From Leptodactylus fallax (lineage: Eukaryota > Chordata > Amphibia > Anura > Leptodactylidae): a stretch of DNA of 64,000 nucleotides. Each line of letters opens with the position of its first letter. Positions within the stretch are counted from its first letter, which is position 1. The stretch is from positions 1,178,501 through 1,242,500 of the forward strand of contig CAMRHE010000169.1 in assembly GCA_947044405.1 (NCBI GenBank), read 5' to 3'. Positions 1 through 14,786 of this stretch are shown piece after piece. The notes under the pieces are model-generated. The model had not been told where the DNA came from. It was given only the letters and a program-made list of their open reading frames with translations, and ran no database searches. The translations under genes and the position numbers were made by a program.

Positions 1-214
1 ATTCCCTTGTAAACTGATAGTGGAGTGAATACTGCTTTTCTGCAGGCCAGCCAATAAGAATCAGCACACTATTAGTTTCTTCTCACCATCACTGTGGTGA
101 ATATATTGGATGATGTTTTCCACATTGACCAATTTTATTATCAAGTAGATGACCTTACACGCAATACATGATGGAAAAGGAAAACTATGCTCTAGCACCA
201 CCTATTAGAAGATA

Positions 215-1855
215 CAGTCATATGAAAAAGTTTGGGGCCCCCTATTAATCTTAATCATTTTTAGTTCTAAATATTTGGGTGTTTGCAACAGCCATTTCAA
301 TTTGATATATCTAAAAACTGATGGACACAGTAATATTTCAGGATTGAAATGAGGTTTATTGTACTAACAGAAAATGTGCAATATGCATTAAACCAAAATT
401 TGACCGGTGCAAAAGTATGGGCACCTCAACAGAAAAGTGACATTAATATTTAGTAGATCCTCCTTTTGCAAAAATAACAGCCTCTAGTCGCTTCCTGTAG
501 CTTTTTAATCAGTTCCTGGATCCTGGATGAAGGTATTTTTGACCATTCCTCTTTACAAAACAATTCCAGTTCAGTTAAGTTTGATGGTCGCCGAGCATGG
601 ACAGCCCGTCAAATTATCCCACAGATGTTCAATGATATTCAGGTCTGGGGACTGGGATGGCCATTCCAGAACATTGTAATTGTTCCTCTGCATGAATGCC
701 TGAGTAGATTTGGAGCTGTGTTTTGGATCATTGTCTTGCTGAAATATCCATCCCCGGCGTAACTTCAAATTCGTCACTGATTCTTGTACATTATTCTCAA
801 GAATCTGCTGATACTGAGTTGAATCCATGCGACCCTCAACTTTAACAAGATTCCCGGTGCCGGCATTGGCCACACAGCCCCAAAGCATGATGGAACCTCC
901 ACCAAATTTTACAGTGGGTAGCAAGTGTTTTTCTTGGAATGCTGTGTTTTTTGACGCCATGCATAACGCCTTTTTCTATGACCAAACAACTCAATCTTTG
1001 TTTCATCAGTCCACAGGACCTTCTTCCAAAATGAAGCTGGCTTGTCCAAATGTGCTTTTGCATACCTCAGGCGCTCTGTTTGTGGCGTGCTTTCAGAAAC
1101 GGCTTCTTTCGCATCACTCTCCCATACAGCTCTCCTTGTGCAAAGTGTGCTGTATTGTTGACCGATGCACAGTGACACCATCTGCAGCAAGATGATGCTG
1201 CAGCTCTTTGGAGGTGGTCTGTGGATTGTCCTTGACTGTTCTCACCATTCTTCTCTCTGCCTTTCTGATATTTTTCTTGTCCTGCCACTTCTGGGCTTAA
1301 CAAGAACTGTCCCTGTGGTCTTCCATTTCCTTACTATGTTCCTCACAGTGGAAACTGACAGGTTAAATCTCTGAGACAACTTTTTGTATCCTTCCCCTGA
1401 ACAACTATGTTGAACAATCTTTGTTTTCAGATCATTTGAGAGTTGTTTTGAGGAGCCCATGATGCCACCTTCAGAGGAGATTCAAATAGGAGAACAACTT
1501 GCAATTGGCCATCTTAAATACCTTTTCTCATGATTGGATACACCTGGCTATGAAGTTCAAAGATCAGTGAGGTTACAAAACCAATTTTGTGCTTCAGTAA
1601 GTCAGTAAAAGGAGGTTAGGAGTATTCAAATCAATAAAATGATAAGGGTACCCAAATTTTGCACCGGTCAAATTTTGGTTTAATGCATATTGCACATTTT
1701 CTGTTAGTACAATAAACCCATTTCAATCTTGAAATATTACTGTGTCCATCAGTTATTAGATATATCAAATTAAAATGGCTGTTGCAAACACCCAAATATT
1801 TAGAACTAAAAATGATTAAGATTAATAGGGGTGCCCAAACTTTTTCATATGACTG
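215..1855 (-). mobile_element. Tc1/mariner element, family A copy 1 (decayed)
   Basis: The ends are long inverted repeats of about 200 bp that begin CAGTCATATGAAAAAGTTTG, flanked by TA at 213-214 and 1856-1857, the target duplication of Tc1/mariner elements. The same TIRs and gene occur at 52427-54075, and against that copy this one shows scattered substitutions and small indels. It is 1641 bp long, a normal full length. The transposase is on the minus strand and broken, so the copy is non-autonomous. Both copies have the same orientation. Confidence 0.93.
443..1460 (-). pseudogene. Tc1 transposase pseudogene (family A), frameshifted
   Basis: The gene reads right to left from an ATG at 1458-1460 (MGSSKQLSNDL...) to a TAA at 443-445. 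Homology to the intact sister at 52655-53677 covers the whole length: paired-like helix-turn-helix DNA-binding part, WTDET (first catalytic Asp), QQDNDPKH (second Asp) and DLNIIEHLW (Glu). Comparison with the sister shows at least three frame breaks: one base lost near 1255, one base lost near 950 and two bases lost near 610. The protein is therefore split over three frames (1460-1242, 1190-909, 960-571). No functional product is expected. Family and decay are seen directly; loss of function is inferred. Confidence 0.93.
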
Positions 1856-2262
1856 TATTTACCCTATAAGTCAATGCTTATTCTCCTAAGCAGATTGTGA
1901 AACTTGTTTATGGATTTAAGCCAAACCTGAAAAATTCATTAGAAAGGGAAAGACACCTATCCACAGACAGCTGTGTTAGAGTTTTTGCCTTTTGTCAGTA
2001 CAGAATAGGGTACTGCTTAGCTAGGTGAGAAGCAACTGACATGGATCAAAAGGGGTACTTCTTCTTGTGGAGACCACCATGTAGCAATTATATTTATTGG
2101 CAGTTTTCTTCTTCTAGGCAGAAGTAAAAAATATCTACCAGTTTGCGCAGACTTGTTTGAAGCTTGTATATGTTAAGTGTTTTGCAGAATTACATCATGG
2201 ATCATGGCCTGGTGTTTGGACAATGAAATATGATGATGTATCCAAATATGTTAAGTGGTGTT

Positions 2263-2267
<5 letters not shown>

Positions 2268-2306
<39 letters not shown>
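2268..2306. repeat. (TA)n microsatellite
   Basis: An uninterrupted run of TA dinucleotides lies just left of the palindromic Tc1 element. TA is the Tc1 target, so this kind of DNA offers many insertion sites. The small reading frame across it (2157-2414, a run of Tyr-Ile) is an artefact of the repeat. Confidence 0.95.
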
Positions 2307-2308
<2 letters not shown>

Positions 2309-2581
2309 ATACTGTATATATATACATATACAGTTTAAACCAGAAGTTTACATACACTATATAAAAAGGCACATATGCATGTTTTTCTCACTATCTGACA
2401 TGAAATCAGAATAAATCTTTCCCGTTTTAGGTCAATTAGGATTACCAACATTATTTATATTTGCTAAATGCCAGGATAATGAGAGAATTTTTAAGGCATT
2501 TTATTACTTTCTGCAAAGTCAAAAGTTTACATACATTTCATTGGTATTTGATACAGTTGCCCTTAAACTGTATGACTTGGG

Positions 2582-3029
2582 TCAAACATTTTGGATATCC
2601 TTCCACAAGCTTCTCAAAATAGTTGGTAGGAATTTGGGCCCATTCCTCCTGACAGAACTGGTGTAACTGAGCCATGTTTGTAGGCCGCCTTGCTCGCACC
2701 TGCCTTTTCAGCTTTGCCCATAAATTTTCAATAGGATTGAGATCAGGGCTTTGTTATGGCCACTCCAAAACAATAACTTTGTTATCCTTAAGCCACTTTG
2801 TAACCAATTTGGCAGTATGCTTCGGGTCATTGTCCATTTGGAAGACCCATTTACGCCCAAGCTTTAACTTCCTGGCTGATGTCTTGAGATGTTGCTTCAG
2901 TATTGCCACATAATATTCTTTCCTCGATGCCATCTATTCTCTGAAGTGCACCAGTCCCTCCTGTAGCAAAACAACCCCACAACATCATGCTGCCCCCCCC
3001 ATGTGTTTCACAGTTGGGATGGTGTTCTT
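2582..3029 (-). pseudogene. Tc1 transposase 3' half, left arm of palindrome
   Basis: Minus-strand reading gives the C-terminal half of a Sleeping Beauty-like transposase: the region around VKH...LWGC, the second catalytic Asp (MDNDPK-like block) and the Glu motif PIENLW, ending at a stop whose complement is TCA at 2582-2584. It mirrors 3084-3527 on the plus strand. The N-terminal DNA-binding part and the first catalytic Asp are absent, and small indels break the frame. It cannot encode a working enzyme. Confidence 0.8.
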
Positions 3030-3083
3030 AAGCTTGCAAGCGGCTCCCTTTATCCTTCAAATGTAACAATGGTCATTATAGCC

Positions 3084-3527
3084 AAGCCTGAGAACACCAT
3101 CACAACTGTGAAACACAAGGATGGCAGCATCATGTTGTGGGGTTGTTTTGCTGCAGGAGGGACTGGTGCACTTCACAGAATAGATGGCATCATGAGGAAA
3201 GAACATTGTGTGGCAATACTGAAGCAACATCTCAAGACATCAGCCAGGAAATCAAAGCTTGGGCGCAAATGGGTCTTCCAAATGGACAATGACCTGAAGC
3301 AAACTGCCAAACTGGTTACAAAGTGGCTTAAGGGTAACAAAGTCAATGTTTTGGAGTGGCCATCACAAAGCCCTGATCTCAATCCTATTGAAAATTTATG
3401 GGCAAAGCTGAAAAGACAGGTGCGAGCAAGGCGGCCTGACAGTTACACCAGTTCTGTCAGGAGGAATGGGCCCAAATTCCTACCAACTATTGTGAGAAGC
3501 TTGTGGAAAGATATCCCAAACGTTTGA
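3084..3527 (+). pseudogene. Tc1 transposase 3' half, right arm of palindrome
   Basis: An open frame from 3003 to 3527 encodes the C-terminal catalytic half of a Tc1 transposase. From about 3084 the product matches the family: TITTVKHKDGS, LWGCFAAGG, the second catalytic Asp in QMDNDLKQT and the Glu in DLNPIENLW, with DD34E spacing. The usual DPKHT is changed to DLKQT. The first part of the frame (3003-3083) is read through the palindrome loop and is not transposase sequence. The first Asp and the whole DNA-binding domain are missing. It stays open over 148 codons, so the arm is not very old, but the product would lack specificity and catalysis. Confidence 0.85.
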
Positions 3528-3786
3528 CCCAAGTCATACAGTTTAAGGGCAATGGTACCAAATACTAATGAAATGTATGTAAACTTTTGACTTTGCAGAA
3601 AGTAATAAAAATGCCTTAAAAAATTCTCTCTCTCTCATTATCCTGGCATTTAGCAAATATGAATAATTTTGGTAATCCTAATTGACCTAAAACGGGAAAG
3701 GTTAATTCTGAGGTCAGATAGTGAGAAAAACATGCATATGTATTTTTTTATATAGTGTCTGTAAACTTCTGGTTTCAGCTATATTA

Positions 3787-5315
<1,529 letters not shown>

Positions 5316-5317
5316 TA

Positions 5318-6217
5318 TATATGTTTTATTATTAGTGTTTTATTTACAATTTATAAATATTATTGGGTAGAGAAAATTCTTATAGAATAACATGAAAAAC
5401 CTAATAAAAATAAAATTGTGAAGCAAAAATATAAACAATAAATAAAAAACAATTCATAACATATTATTATAAATTCTGTTTACCTAGAAACAAGCAAATT
5501 ATTTCCATTAAACTGATCTCCACTTCACCAAGGAATACAATACAGTTCATATACTTCCACGTGAATCTATTCTTCACTAAGTCATACACAAAGACCAAGA
5601 GATTCATTGGAACGTGTCAAAACAAACAAAATAAAAGCAAGGAAACAAATATTGTTCCTCTTGGACAATAGGAACTGCACAGGTTAATGACATAGGATTC
5701 TCACTTAACAGCAAGCAATTTGCAAAATGAGTATACACCTTTGTAAGTTGTCAAATTAAGGATGTCTATTTATATTTTTATAGCCGTCTTAGCTGAAAAC
5801 ATACATGTATTTAACTTACACGCCTGCTGTATTATGTGTAGATGCTAATTTTAGCCTTCTTACAGTGGGTGCATCTGACAGCTTTGGAGGAAATGCCGAG
5901 TCTTAATGATATACAAGTGGAGTCACTAAGTAAGCAGTGGTATAATGTTACAGATTATTTAGAGTGCATACATGTTGACATAGCATAAACTGTAAAAATG
6001 AAGGCTAATAGGGTTAATTGCCCTGTGACCCTATTCAGTTATGTGTAATTTATAGGCTTTGATTGTCTCCCTTGGGCAAATGGAACCCAGATGGCATTCT
6101 TGTGATGGCCCTGACCTATTGCAGGCCTGCAGTGATTGAAAACTAGGTGCGCCTCTGCAGACTAATTAATTTACCATCATAGCACCTGTTCCACAATAGA
6201 TAGGGCTGGAACAGGAT
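5318..6217. other. AT-rich stretch without recognised gene
   Basis: No coding signal was seen. 5318-5800 is AT-rich. 5820-6180 has a more even base composition, is non-repetitive in this window, and contains homeodomain-like ACTAATTAATTT near 6161; it might be conserved non-coding sequence, but I cannot test that here. Confidence 0.4.
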
Positions 6218-6482
6218 GTTGTCCCCTGGGCACAGTGGTGGGTTAACTGGCAAATTGATTTGATATGATTACATTAAGCTGATACTTTGATTATGTCTGC
6301 ACTGCGGAATATTCTGGTACTATATAAGAAAGAGAAATAAGTAAATCATGTTTGCATGGGTTTCCCCACTCCAAAGGTATACTCATAGGGAAATTAGATT
6401 GTCAGCCCTACTGGGGACAGTGAGTATTGACAATGTCTGCCAAACTCTACAGAATATTGACGCTATATAAGAAAGAGACATA
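6218..6482 (+). repeat. Tails of tRNA-derived SINEs (two partial copies)
   Basis: Two pieces match the 3' part of the SINE at 21069-21332. One ends near 6340 with TACTATATAAGAAAGAGAAA. The other (6345-6482) has GTTTGCATGGGTTTCCCC, AGATTGTCAGCCCTACTGGG and CGCTATATAAGAAAGAGA. The tRNA-like head is not recognisable in either. Confidence 0.6.
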
Positions 6483-7193
6483 CATTATATCTCTATTGAT
6501 TTTGTTTTAGATGTTTTAATATTTAATTTTAATTTTATGAAAATTGAATTTATATATTCTAAAATGTCATGAATTAAGTACAAAACACAACTGACATCTT
6601 AAATTACAATCTATGAAATAAAACATTGAACAAATATATAGATATGAATCAGTTCATTCAAGTGTTTTTGTGAAGATTTTATTACTGTGGTATGCATTAT
6701 AGTGCATAGGCTTGCAAGTATTATATACGAATATAATTTTTATGGGGTATTAATTTGAGAATATGACATGCGACCCCAGTTAATAAAAGACCTTCAAGAA
6801 ATAAACCCCAAGGGTAACCGGACAACGGAGAATATGAACCTGTACAGGAGCTATACCATTCACCCTTTCACTGCTGTAGACCCCTAGGGATTTTACCATT
6901 AACCACATCAATATTTAGGCATTGTATAGTGATATAACTGTATGGAGGTATTGTACAGCAGTATTATTTGGGCACTGAATGGCAGAATTGCTTGGTCATC
7001 ATATGGAAGTATTATTCAGCTTTGTATATGGCGGAATTCATATATGAACATTTTGGCAAAAAGTGGCTATGTGTCTGTGTTTCAGATGGTGAGAGGAGAC
7101 ACAATTTTGCATGGTCCAGGGACCAATTTTCTGAAAGCCTGTTCTTGAGTGTTAGATAATGGTAGATAATGCTTAGAGAATATAAGCATATAT

Positions 7194-7508
7194 TTAAAGA
7201 AAGCATGTCACCAAAACCCAGGATATCATCCCAGCTCTGCAGATAGATAGGTTAGGATCACTAGAATGTAACAGTATTTCCTCATGTGAATCGATGTTGC
7301 TGTCGAGATATTGCTGTTGCTGTCAGTATGCAATGAGGGTGTTGCTGTTTCTCCTAAGAGCTCATATGCATATTCCCAAAATGGTGATATCTCAGAAACG
7401 GAAGCACCGATTCACAAGAGGATAACACCGATTGATTCAGATGACCCTAACTTATCTATCTGTAAGACTGGGTTAATATTCAGGGTTCTGGTAACAGATT
7501 CCCTTTAA
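7194..7508. mobile_element. TTAA-flanked MITE
   Basis: The segment begins TTAAAGAAAGCATGTCACC and its right end inverted reads TTAAAGGGAATCTGTTACC, so about 26 bp of imperfect inverted repeat is bounded by TTAA. That layout fits the T2/Kolobok-like or piggyBac-like MITEs common in frogs; the superfamily is inferred. The 65-codon frame inside (7311-7508) is not supported as a gene. Confidence 0.6.
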
Positions 7509-9539
7509 ACTACAGCATTAAACCTTCTGTTTATCCCATGTGAGATCAAATATGAGTAATATGTGCAGAATTTAAACATTAAATGTAATACAAAAGCTGT
7601 AACAATTTAACAATGTTCCCTAATTCACTACTGTATGACCATCTATACTACTGCATATGTATATTATCTAGAGTATATTATGTACAGGTATCTTCACACA
7701 TTGCAATTGGTTCTAATTTTTTCATAGCACCTTTCCTACTGAAGATTTCAGAATGTTTGCATGGTGCCATCACGTTTTTCCACTAACTGTACACTGTATA
7801 TACTGCAAAATTAAACATTGGTCAAGAAATTAAAATATATTACTGTTGTGTTTGTGAATTACCCCTGTATTATTGCAAAACATGGTCAGTGCCCTTATGA
7901 CAGATGCCATAAAATAAAAGTTACAGGGCCCACAAAACATCATTATTGTAATTACCACTACAGCATTATCATAGTAATTAGCCTTATACCATTGACAGCT
8001 GTAACTGGTGCTCTAAAACACTGCAAACCTTTAGTGATAGCCATAGATGCCCATAACCAAGCTAGCCACAATGCCCTTATAGCATGAACCACAGTGTCCC
8101 ATAAAAGAGAAGCTACTCAAGGTCTTGTAAAGTGTCAGAAACAGAGCCACGTACAATGCCAACTACAGAGCCTTTGTACAATGTCAACCACTTACTCCTT
8201 CTTCATTGTGCTGTTCTCCTCCTCCAATAGTAAGAAGTTGCATGCAAGTGACTATTCAGGCTGCTCACATATTACGTCCTCTGCAGTTTTGAGCATTGAC
8301 CACTCCTGCTGGGACAAAAGCATCCAAACTGCTGAATCTAGTACATGTGAAATAGGGTGTTTTATCCACAAGGTTAGTTTTGCTCCCTCATGTATGTGCT
8401 TGAATTCAACCTTAGCTCATAGAAAACCCCTATTTATCACAATCAATTACATAGATTACACAGAATATTTTCCATGGGAACTGTATTTTATGTAATTGTG
8501 GTAATGTCCACCTAAAATGCACTGAGCATGAAATCACCAACTCCGTGAGAAGTCAACTACGTGGATAAAGTGCCAATGAGAGGGGACCCTAAAAATATCA
8601 ATTTGGACAGATGACCTGTTTCTATACACTCCTGTAGGCTATATTTAATTATGTGTTCTTTCAGCATGCGTAATTCCAGGAAACAGCAGCTCCTATTTTG
8701 ATGTGGAGACTCAATACATTATTAAGGATGTTGTCTATTTGTCCATTAGTGTTAAATGGATAACTTTCAATTGACTCACACAGAAATATCTCCAAATGAG
8801 AATTGACTGGTGTTATCGGTGCTTATTTTGCCAATCAGAGCCTGTTTACTTATGGCAGCTAATCCAAGCTTTTCCTCCCTGGTATCTTATCGCTACATTT
8901 ATTATAACAACAGACATTGCACATTGTTTGTTCAAGGACTGTTTGTAATTAAGTATTAACATCAAGATGATTGTGTTGAGGTTGCTGTCAATTTTGCAAG
9001 GATCAATCCTATGATTCATGCTCTCTGGGAGGGGTAGTCTTGAGCTTAATGTTTTTCTCCTGTGTTTGATGTTAATGTGTAACAAAGTTCTTCCAAATGG
9101 CAATCCCATATTGTAATGGGTAATTTGCAAAGTACTGGAGAAATCATCGCAACAACATAATTTGGAGGTTTCCTCCGGCTTAGGCCCCTTGCAGACGACC
9201 GTGTCCATGATCAGTGTGCTATCCCTGTATTTCACGGATAGCACACTGACCCATTCCAGTAAAGTGGCCACTCTATTGGGGAGACCAGTGAAGGGGACAC
9301 TGTATTCCCCTTCACTGGACCCCCATACAGCAGTATTAGCTCATTATTTACCTGCCTGCTGTCCGGTCTAGCTCTGCTTCTCTACTCTGGGCACAGGCAG
9401 GTAAGAGAGCAGGCAGGTAAGTAACGATACATACCTCTAATCCCACACAACTCTAAGCCTGACATCTACAAGTTGGAGAATGGTAGAGCAGGAAGCCCAT
9501 GGGCCTCTATAAAACTACACTGTAATATGGCTGTATATA
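7509..9539. other. No gene recognised; short hairpin at 9211-9247
   Basis: Several small frames (for example 7818-8087, 8094-8495 and 8846-9271 minus) show no known motif and no coding-like composition. At 9211-9247 a 13-bp arm CAGTGTGCTATCC is followed by an inverse copy after 11 bases, probably the core of an old MITE. The rest is unremarkable AT-rich sequence. Confidence 0.45.
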
Positions 9540-10475
<936 letters not shown>

Positions 10476-10835
10476 TATGAGGCCTTAGGGGAATGGAGTT
10501 CATGATTTTCTCAATCTTGTGCACATGTGAAAATTAGCTTTATTCTTCCGCTATAAATTTGGAGAGGTTCAGCAGCTTTTCCTTCAGTCTCAAATTGTCA
10601 TGGTTTGTGCAGCTAATGTGGCATGCATACTAATCAGTTGACCTTATCCTACAAGTTGTAGCAGAGGTTCACCAGCATGTATGATAGTTAAGGCAACACA
10701 ATGAATGCTAAATCTTTTATGTGAGCAGATCTATGTGAGCAGATTTATGTGAAATCCAAAATGGTTTTGTTTTTTAAATGCAACACTGTGGCACCAACAG
10801 TGTGGTATAGTGGAATGTGATGGACAAGGCTGCAG

Positions 10836-10997
10836 GACATGACTAGATGAGTGGCGGTAGCTGTTGCAACATGAGTGGCAGTATGGCATGGAATAATATG
10901 ATGAACCGGGCTGCAGAACATGTCTGGATGAGAGGTGGTAGCTGTGGCAACATCAGTGGCAGTATGACATGGAATAATATGATGGACTCGGCTGCAA
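10836..10997. repeat. Tandem repeat, 81-bp unit, two copies
   Basis: Copies begin at 10836 and 10917 with GACATGACTAGATGAG and AACATGTCTGGATGAG, and repeat GGCAGTATG.CATGGAATAATATGATG. A partial copy precedes them. 81 is a multiple of three, so the plus strand stays open (10847-11245, MSGGSCCNMSGS...). That frame is antisense to the hAT and is not a gene. Confidence 0.75.
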
Positions 10998-11080
10998 GAG
11001 ATGATGTCCAGCTGTTTAGGAGTAGCAGACAGCATGGAAATCCATGCCTGATTCATTTTGACAAAAGTATTTTTTCCACA

Positions 11081-13277
11081 CTAGTGGTGGACAGTTTCGT
11101 CCTTACATTGCCAGCACTTAACACTCTTTCGGCCATTACGCTTGAGGCTGGGCAAAATAAAACTCCCATGGCAAACTGGGCCAGCCTCCACTGCTCTAAT
11201 CTATTGGCCCAGAATTCCATGGGGTTACAGTTATCTGCTGGATAATAAGTACAACTATACCTGATGCAGCTGGTGGGTGTCCGTTGCCTGTTGTGGGTAT
11301 GGTTGGTGCTGTGAGGTGAAAAATTTCTGGTTCATCATGTTCCAGATATTGTACAGTGCTGTACAGAGGCAACCTGGGTACTCGTTCAACTGACATTTGC
11401 AGTAGTCTCCCTGAACACTGCGGCAAGCTGCATATACAGTCTATCCTTATACTATTCCAATTTTTCTTCACTTTGGGAGGCAAGGAAGAATTCCCCGATT
11501 GGCTTTAAAGCAAGGGTCTAAGAGCACTGCCATCCAGTACTCATCTTTTGATGCTTATAAAACCAGTGTTGCTGTGTAAGCAGCGGAGCATACAGCATGC
11601 CATGCTTGCAAGCATGAGCATGGACCTATGGGCCTGCCATGGTTGGTCTTCTTGACCAGCGTGATCATCATCTTGAAAGAAATAAGGGTCAGCTTCCTCC
11701 CCTGGCTGTGCCTGTGACATATCAAGGGCCACCTGTGCATTCAAAGGAGAGTCTTCCTGCTCTTCTTCCAATCTAGGAGTCCCAGTTTCTCTACCATGAT
11801 GACCCTGAACCAAATCTTCATCCTCCTCCAGTTCTCCTTACATTAACCCAGGGCAATGACATTGACTAAGAGGTAGAAGCTGTATTTCTCTTCCATCCGT
11901 CTTTGCATGAGTATAAGCGTTTCCTATAAGATATATAATAAAGGAATCACATCTCTGATGCTGAAATTGTCCCTGCTGAGAAATTATGGTGGTTTCTTCA
12001 AAAGGCTTGAGAAGCTGATACACTTCCCTCATGAGCCTGCAATGATGAATGGTGGTCCTTGTGGTCTGCTGCAGGCAGAAATCATTCACTGCCTTGTGCT
12101 GCTCACACAGATGCTCCAATATGTATGAGGTGAAGTTCCACAGAGTTTGAACACTGCAAAGACAGACTGTTTTGATGCTGCCAATATATAAGGGTGTTTT
12201 TTCTGACATAAGAATGTTTGAAATGTGCAGACACTTTTCTGGCCACGAGTAGGAACCTCTTTTAAGCCACTATACATGTTAATAAAGAAGTGTACCTATA
12301 TTCAGCACATGTGCCATGTAGGGACAAAATGTTATTCGACCTAACTGCAGCAAAGCAACAATATTAGTGACTTTATCACTTCCGAGTTGTATTTGGTGAG
12401 GAGTCAGGATACAGCAGAGGAGCTCCTCCGCTGTGTGACTTCTCTGATTTAGCCTCAATAACTGCAAAACCACATGGCTGTGCTTCACCTTAAACCCATA
12501 AAGCGAGGGAGGAGGAGGAGGAGTGGAAGCAACACCTTGCCCTGATGAAGGTGGGGGTGGGAAACGGTCCAGAGGTGAGGATCCAGAGGAAGCAGATGGG
12601 CCATGCATAGTATTGGAACTGGGCCTGCACAAATGGAGTGGAACTAGCACTTGCCCTTGTTGCATTTCTAGACTGTGGCCACTGCCACTCAGAACATTGG
12701 CCAGTGGGTCATGAAAGCCATGTATTGTCATTGTCTATAATTGCTTCTCCATGTGTCGATGGTAGCGTGCAGCTTTCCCAAGACCAACATATCCAGGCAA
12801 AGGCTCATGTTCTCCGACATATGGCGATATAAAGCAGGAACAGCTTTCCTACAGAAATAATGGTGGCTAATCAAGGTTGAACACATGCCACCAGTTTATG
12901 AAATGCAGTAAAATCCAGTAAGTGGTATGGCAGTGACTGTATCAGGTGTAGGTTAAGTTGCAGAATCACCGGATGACTAGGTGCATATTGCTATTTACTG
13001 GACACACACTCCCTTATGGATGATTGTTGTTGGCATGGAAGAGGAGGAGAAATAGTAGGACAAACGGTGATGATAATGATAATGACGACCATGTGCTAGG
13101 TGTAGATGTGGCCTGCCTACAAGGAACATCACCGCGATAATGAGTAGAATGGTCTTGCTCACTTCCCCTGACGGCTGCAGCTAAGTTTCTGCTTGCAGTA
13201 CAGTATGTCAAAATCTTGCCCGCTTTTGTCTGACTCATCATGACCATGGAATTTTTGCACACCCTCATAATTTCCAT
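11081..13277 (-). pseudogene. hAT transposase pseudogene (BED-type hAT)
   Basis: Read on the minus strand, several hAT hallmarks occur in the right order but in different frames. Near 12300 there is CPYMAHVLNI (the conserved C..AH.LN motif). At 11838-12209 there is LMREVYQLLKPFEETTIISQ (LLKPFE). At 11505-11545 there is YWMAVLLDPCFKA (LLDPRFK). At 11081-11222 there is the C-terminal dimerisation domain, FWANRLEQWRLAQFAMGVLF followed by CPASSVMAERVLSAGN. An acidic insert lies at 11541-11820. A Cys/His-rich start near 13200 could be a ruined BED zinc finger, but this is weak. hAT transposases cut and paste DNA and make 8-bp target duplications. Frame changes and stops throughout show it is dead. 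Confidence 0.78.
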
Positions 13278-13881
13278 CTCACATTTACCCCAGTCCCACT
13301 ACCAGAATAACTACCAGTAAAGTACCAGTACCAGGAAGTACAACATTCCTGCAGCCACCAAAACCAGAAGTAGGTGTTGTTGTTGCCACCAACATTCTTA
13401 TTGTTAGTACTTGCCCCTCCCCTGCCTTGCCTCCTTTTGGCTGTCCCCTGCCCTGTTTTTTTCCCAGTAATTTTTACTGTACACAGATAAATTATAATAC
13501 TGATTGGCAACAATTCTGACACTGTGTATAATTGTGTAAATGTCTTTGTTTTTGTTTTGTTTACAAAAAACAATTTCAAGAAAAATAGGAAAGCACTAAA
13601 AGCGCTAAAAGGGTGACCTGGTCAGTGAATATTAGACTAGAACTCTGTCAGTCAGCTTGTTGTTTGTTTTGGTTTTTTTTCTTTGCTGTTACAATGGCAG
13701 TAGTTTATATTTATATTGAGTAACCAAAAAAAAAAAAAAAAACTTAACAAAGGGAAATTTTTCAGATTAACAGGCTTCATCACACTGTTTGATTGAGCAA
13801 AAAAAAACCCTTAAAAAAATTGTGATTTTTCAGATTAGTGCAGGCTGCAAGGTAGCCACTACAGTAATTGCTTCTTTAAAC

Positions 13882-13885
13882 AAAC

Positions 13886-13932
<47 letters not shown>

Positions 13933-13935
13933 TAT
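13882..13935. repeat. (TA)n microsatellite
   Basis: A TA run of about 45 bases follows an A-rich tract. It lies in the 5' half of the minus-strand hAT and produces the spurious Tyr-Ile frame at 13789-13986. Confidence 0.9.
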
Positions 13936-14580
13936 ATATTTATTACATATATGAAAACAAATCACATGACAGACATGAGGTGTTAGGTCATGCTTATTCA
14001 GGCTTTAAACATGACTACAGGTATTAATTCTATATTACTTTTTTATTAGTTTGGTAATCATTTTATATGCAGTGCTTTATTTGGAGTTTGGGTTGGTTTG
14101 AGGCCAACGTCTCTTGTGGGTTTCATCTTCCCATTTCATATTATGCTATAGGCACTGATATATACATACTAAGACATATGGCGTCTGTTCTATGGGGTAT
14201 ATACATTGTTGTGGTCCTTTTCATATTTATTAATTTATTTCTTATATATATAGATAGATAGTTAGATATTTTAATAAACAATTAGTGGCTACCTTTTTTT
14301 TCTTTTGGAAATTTACAGTTTTTGTTCTTTGGTGCCCAGATATATTTGTATGAGGTGATAGGCTTTGTAGTGCAGGCTGCAAGACTGTTTATTGGTTGAG
14401 CAAAAACATCTTAACCAACAGAGATTTTTCCAGATTAGCAGGCTACATCACAATGTTTAGTGTGTGAGCAGAAAAAAAAAACCCCTTATGATTAGTGCAG
14501 GCAGAATCAGTGTTTTGCTGTTAGAAAAGTAGTTTGTATGTATTTAACAAAAAAAATGTAAACTCTTGTCTAAACACCCC

Positions 14581-14786
14581 CTTAAGAAAAGATTTTACAT
14601 TACCAGTACTGAATTTGTCAGTAAAAAACAATGTAAAACACTCTGTGGATAGTCACATATCAAACTGCTCTATTGCGCAATGGACTTAAGAAAAAAATTT
14701 TCTCTAACAGGACTGACTTTGTCAGTAAAAATAATGTAAAACACTCTGTGGACAGTCACAGATAAAACTGCTCTATTGCAAAACAG
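14581..14786. repeat. Tandem duplication, about 104-bp unit, two copies
   Basis: Copies begin with CTTAAGAAAA at 14581 and 14685 and share GTAAAACACTCTGTGGA.AGTCACA and CTGCTCTATTGC. In the orientation of the enclosing hAT they lie upstream of the transposase, in the same relative place as the 150-bp repeats of the hAT at 33507-38154. Confidence 0.8.

Larger units (their letters stand above)
2331..3779. mobile_element. Sleeping Beauty-like Tc1 rearranged into a palindrome
   Basis: The left end starts CAGTTTAAACCAGAAGTTTA, and the right end is its inverse with a small indel; TA flanks are at 2329-2330 and 3780-3781. Each arm has an outer and an inner copy of an AAGTTTACATACA motif about 190 bp apart, like the IR/DR ends of Sleeping Beauty-type elements. 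The element does not have one central gene. The arms 2331-3029 and 3090-3779 are inverted copies of each other over nearly their whole length, by eye more than 90% identical, separated by about 60 bp. Both arms carry the 3' half of the transposase, and the 5' half with the DNA-binding domain is missing. It looks like two 3' halves fused head to head. Confidence 0.88.

Noticed and set aside
2157..2414. 85-codon frame with a Tyr-Ile run
   Set aside because: Runs through a (TA)n microsatellite into a transposon end. The frame at 47704-47904 with Glu-Arg repeats is a (CT)n artefact likewise.
8094..8495. 133-codon frame in a quiet region
   Set aside because: No motif, composition like its surroundings, and no splice or promoter context.
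10847..11245. 132-codon plus-strand frame with MSGGSCCNMSGS repeats
   Set aside because: Created by an 81-bp tandem duplication and antisense to the hAT C-terminal domain.
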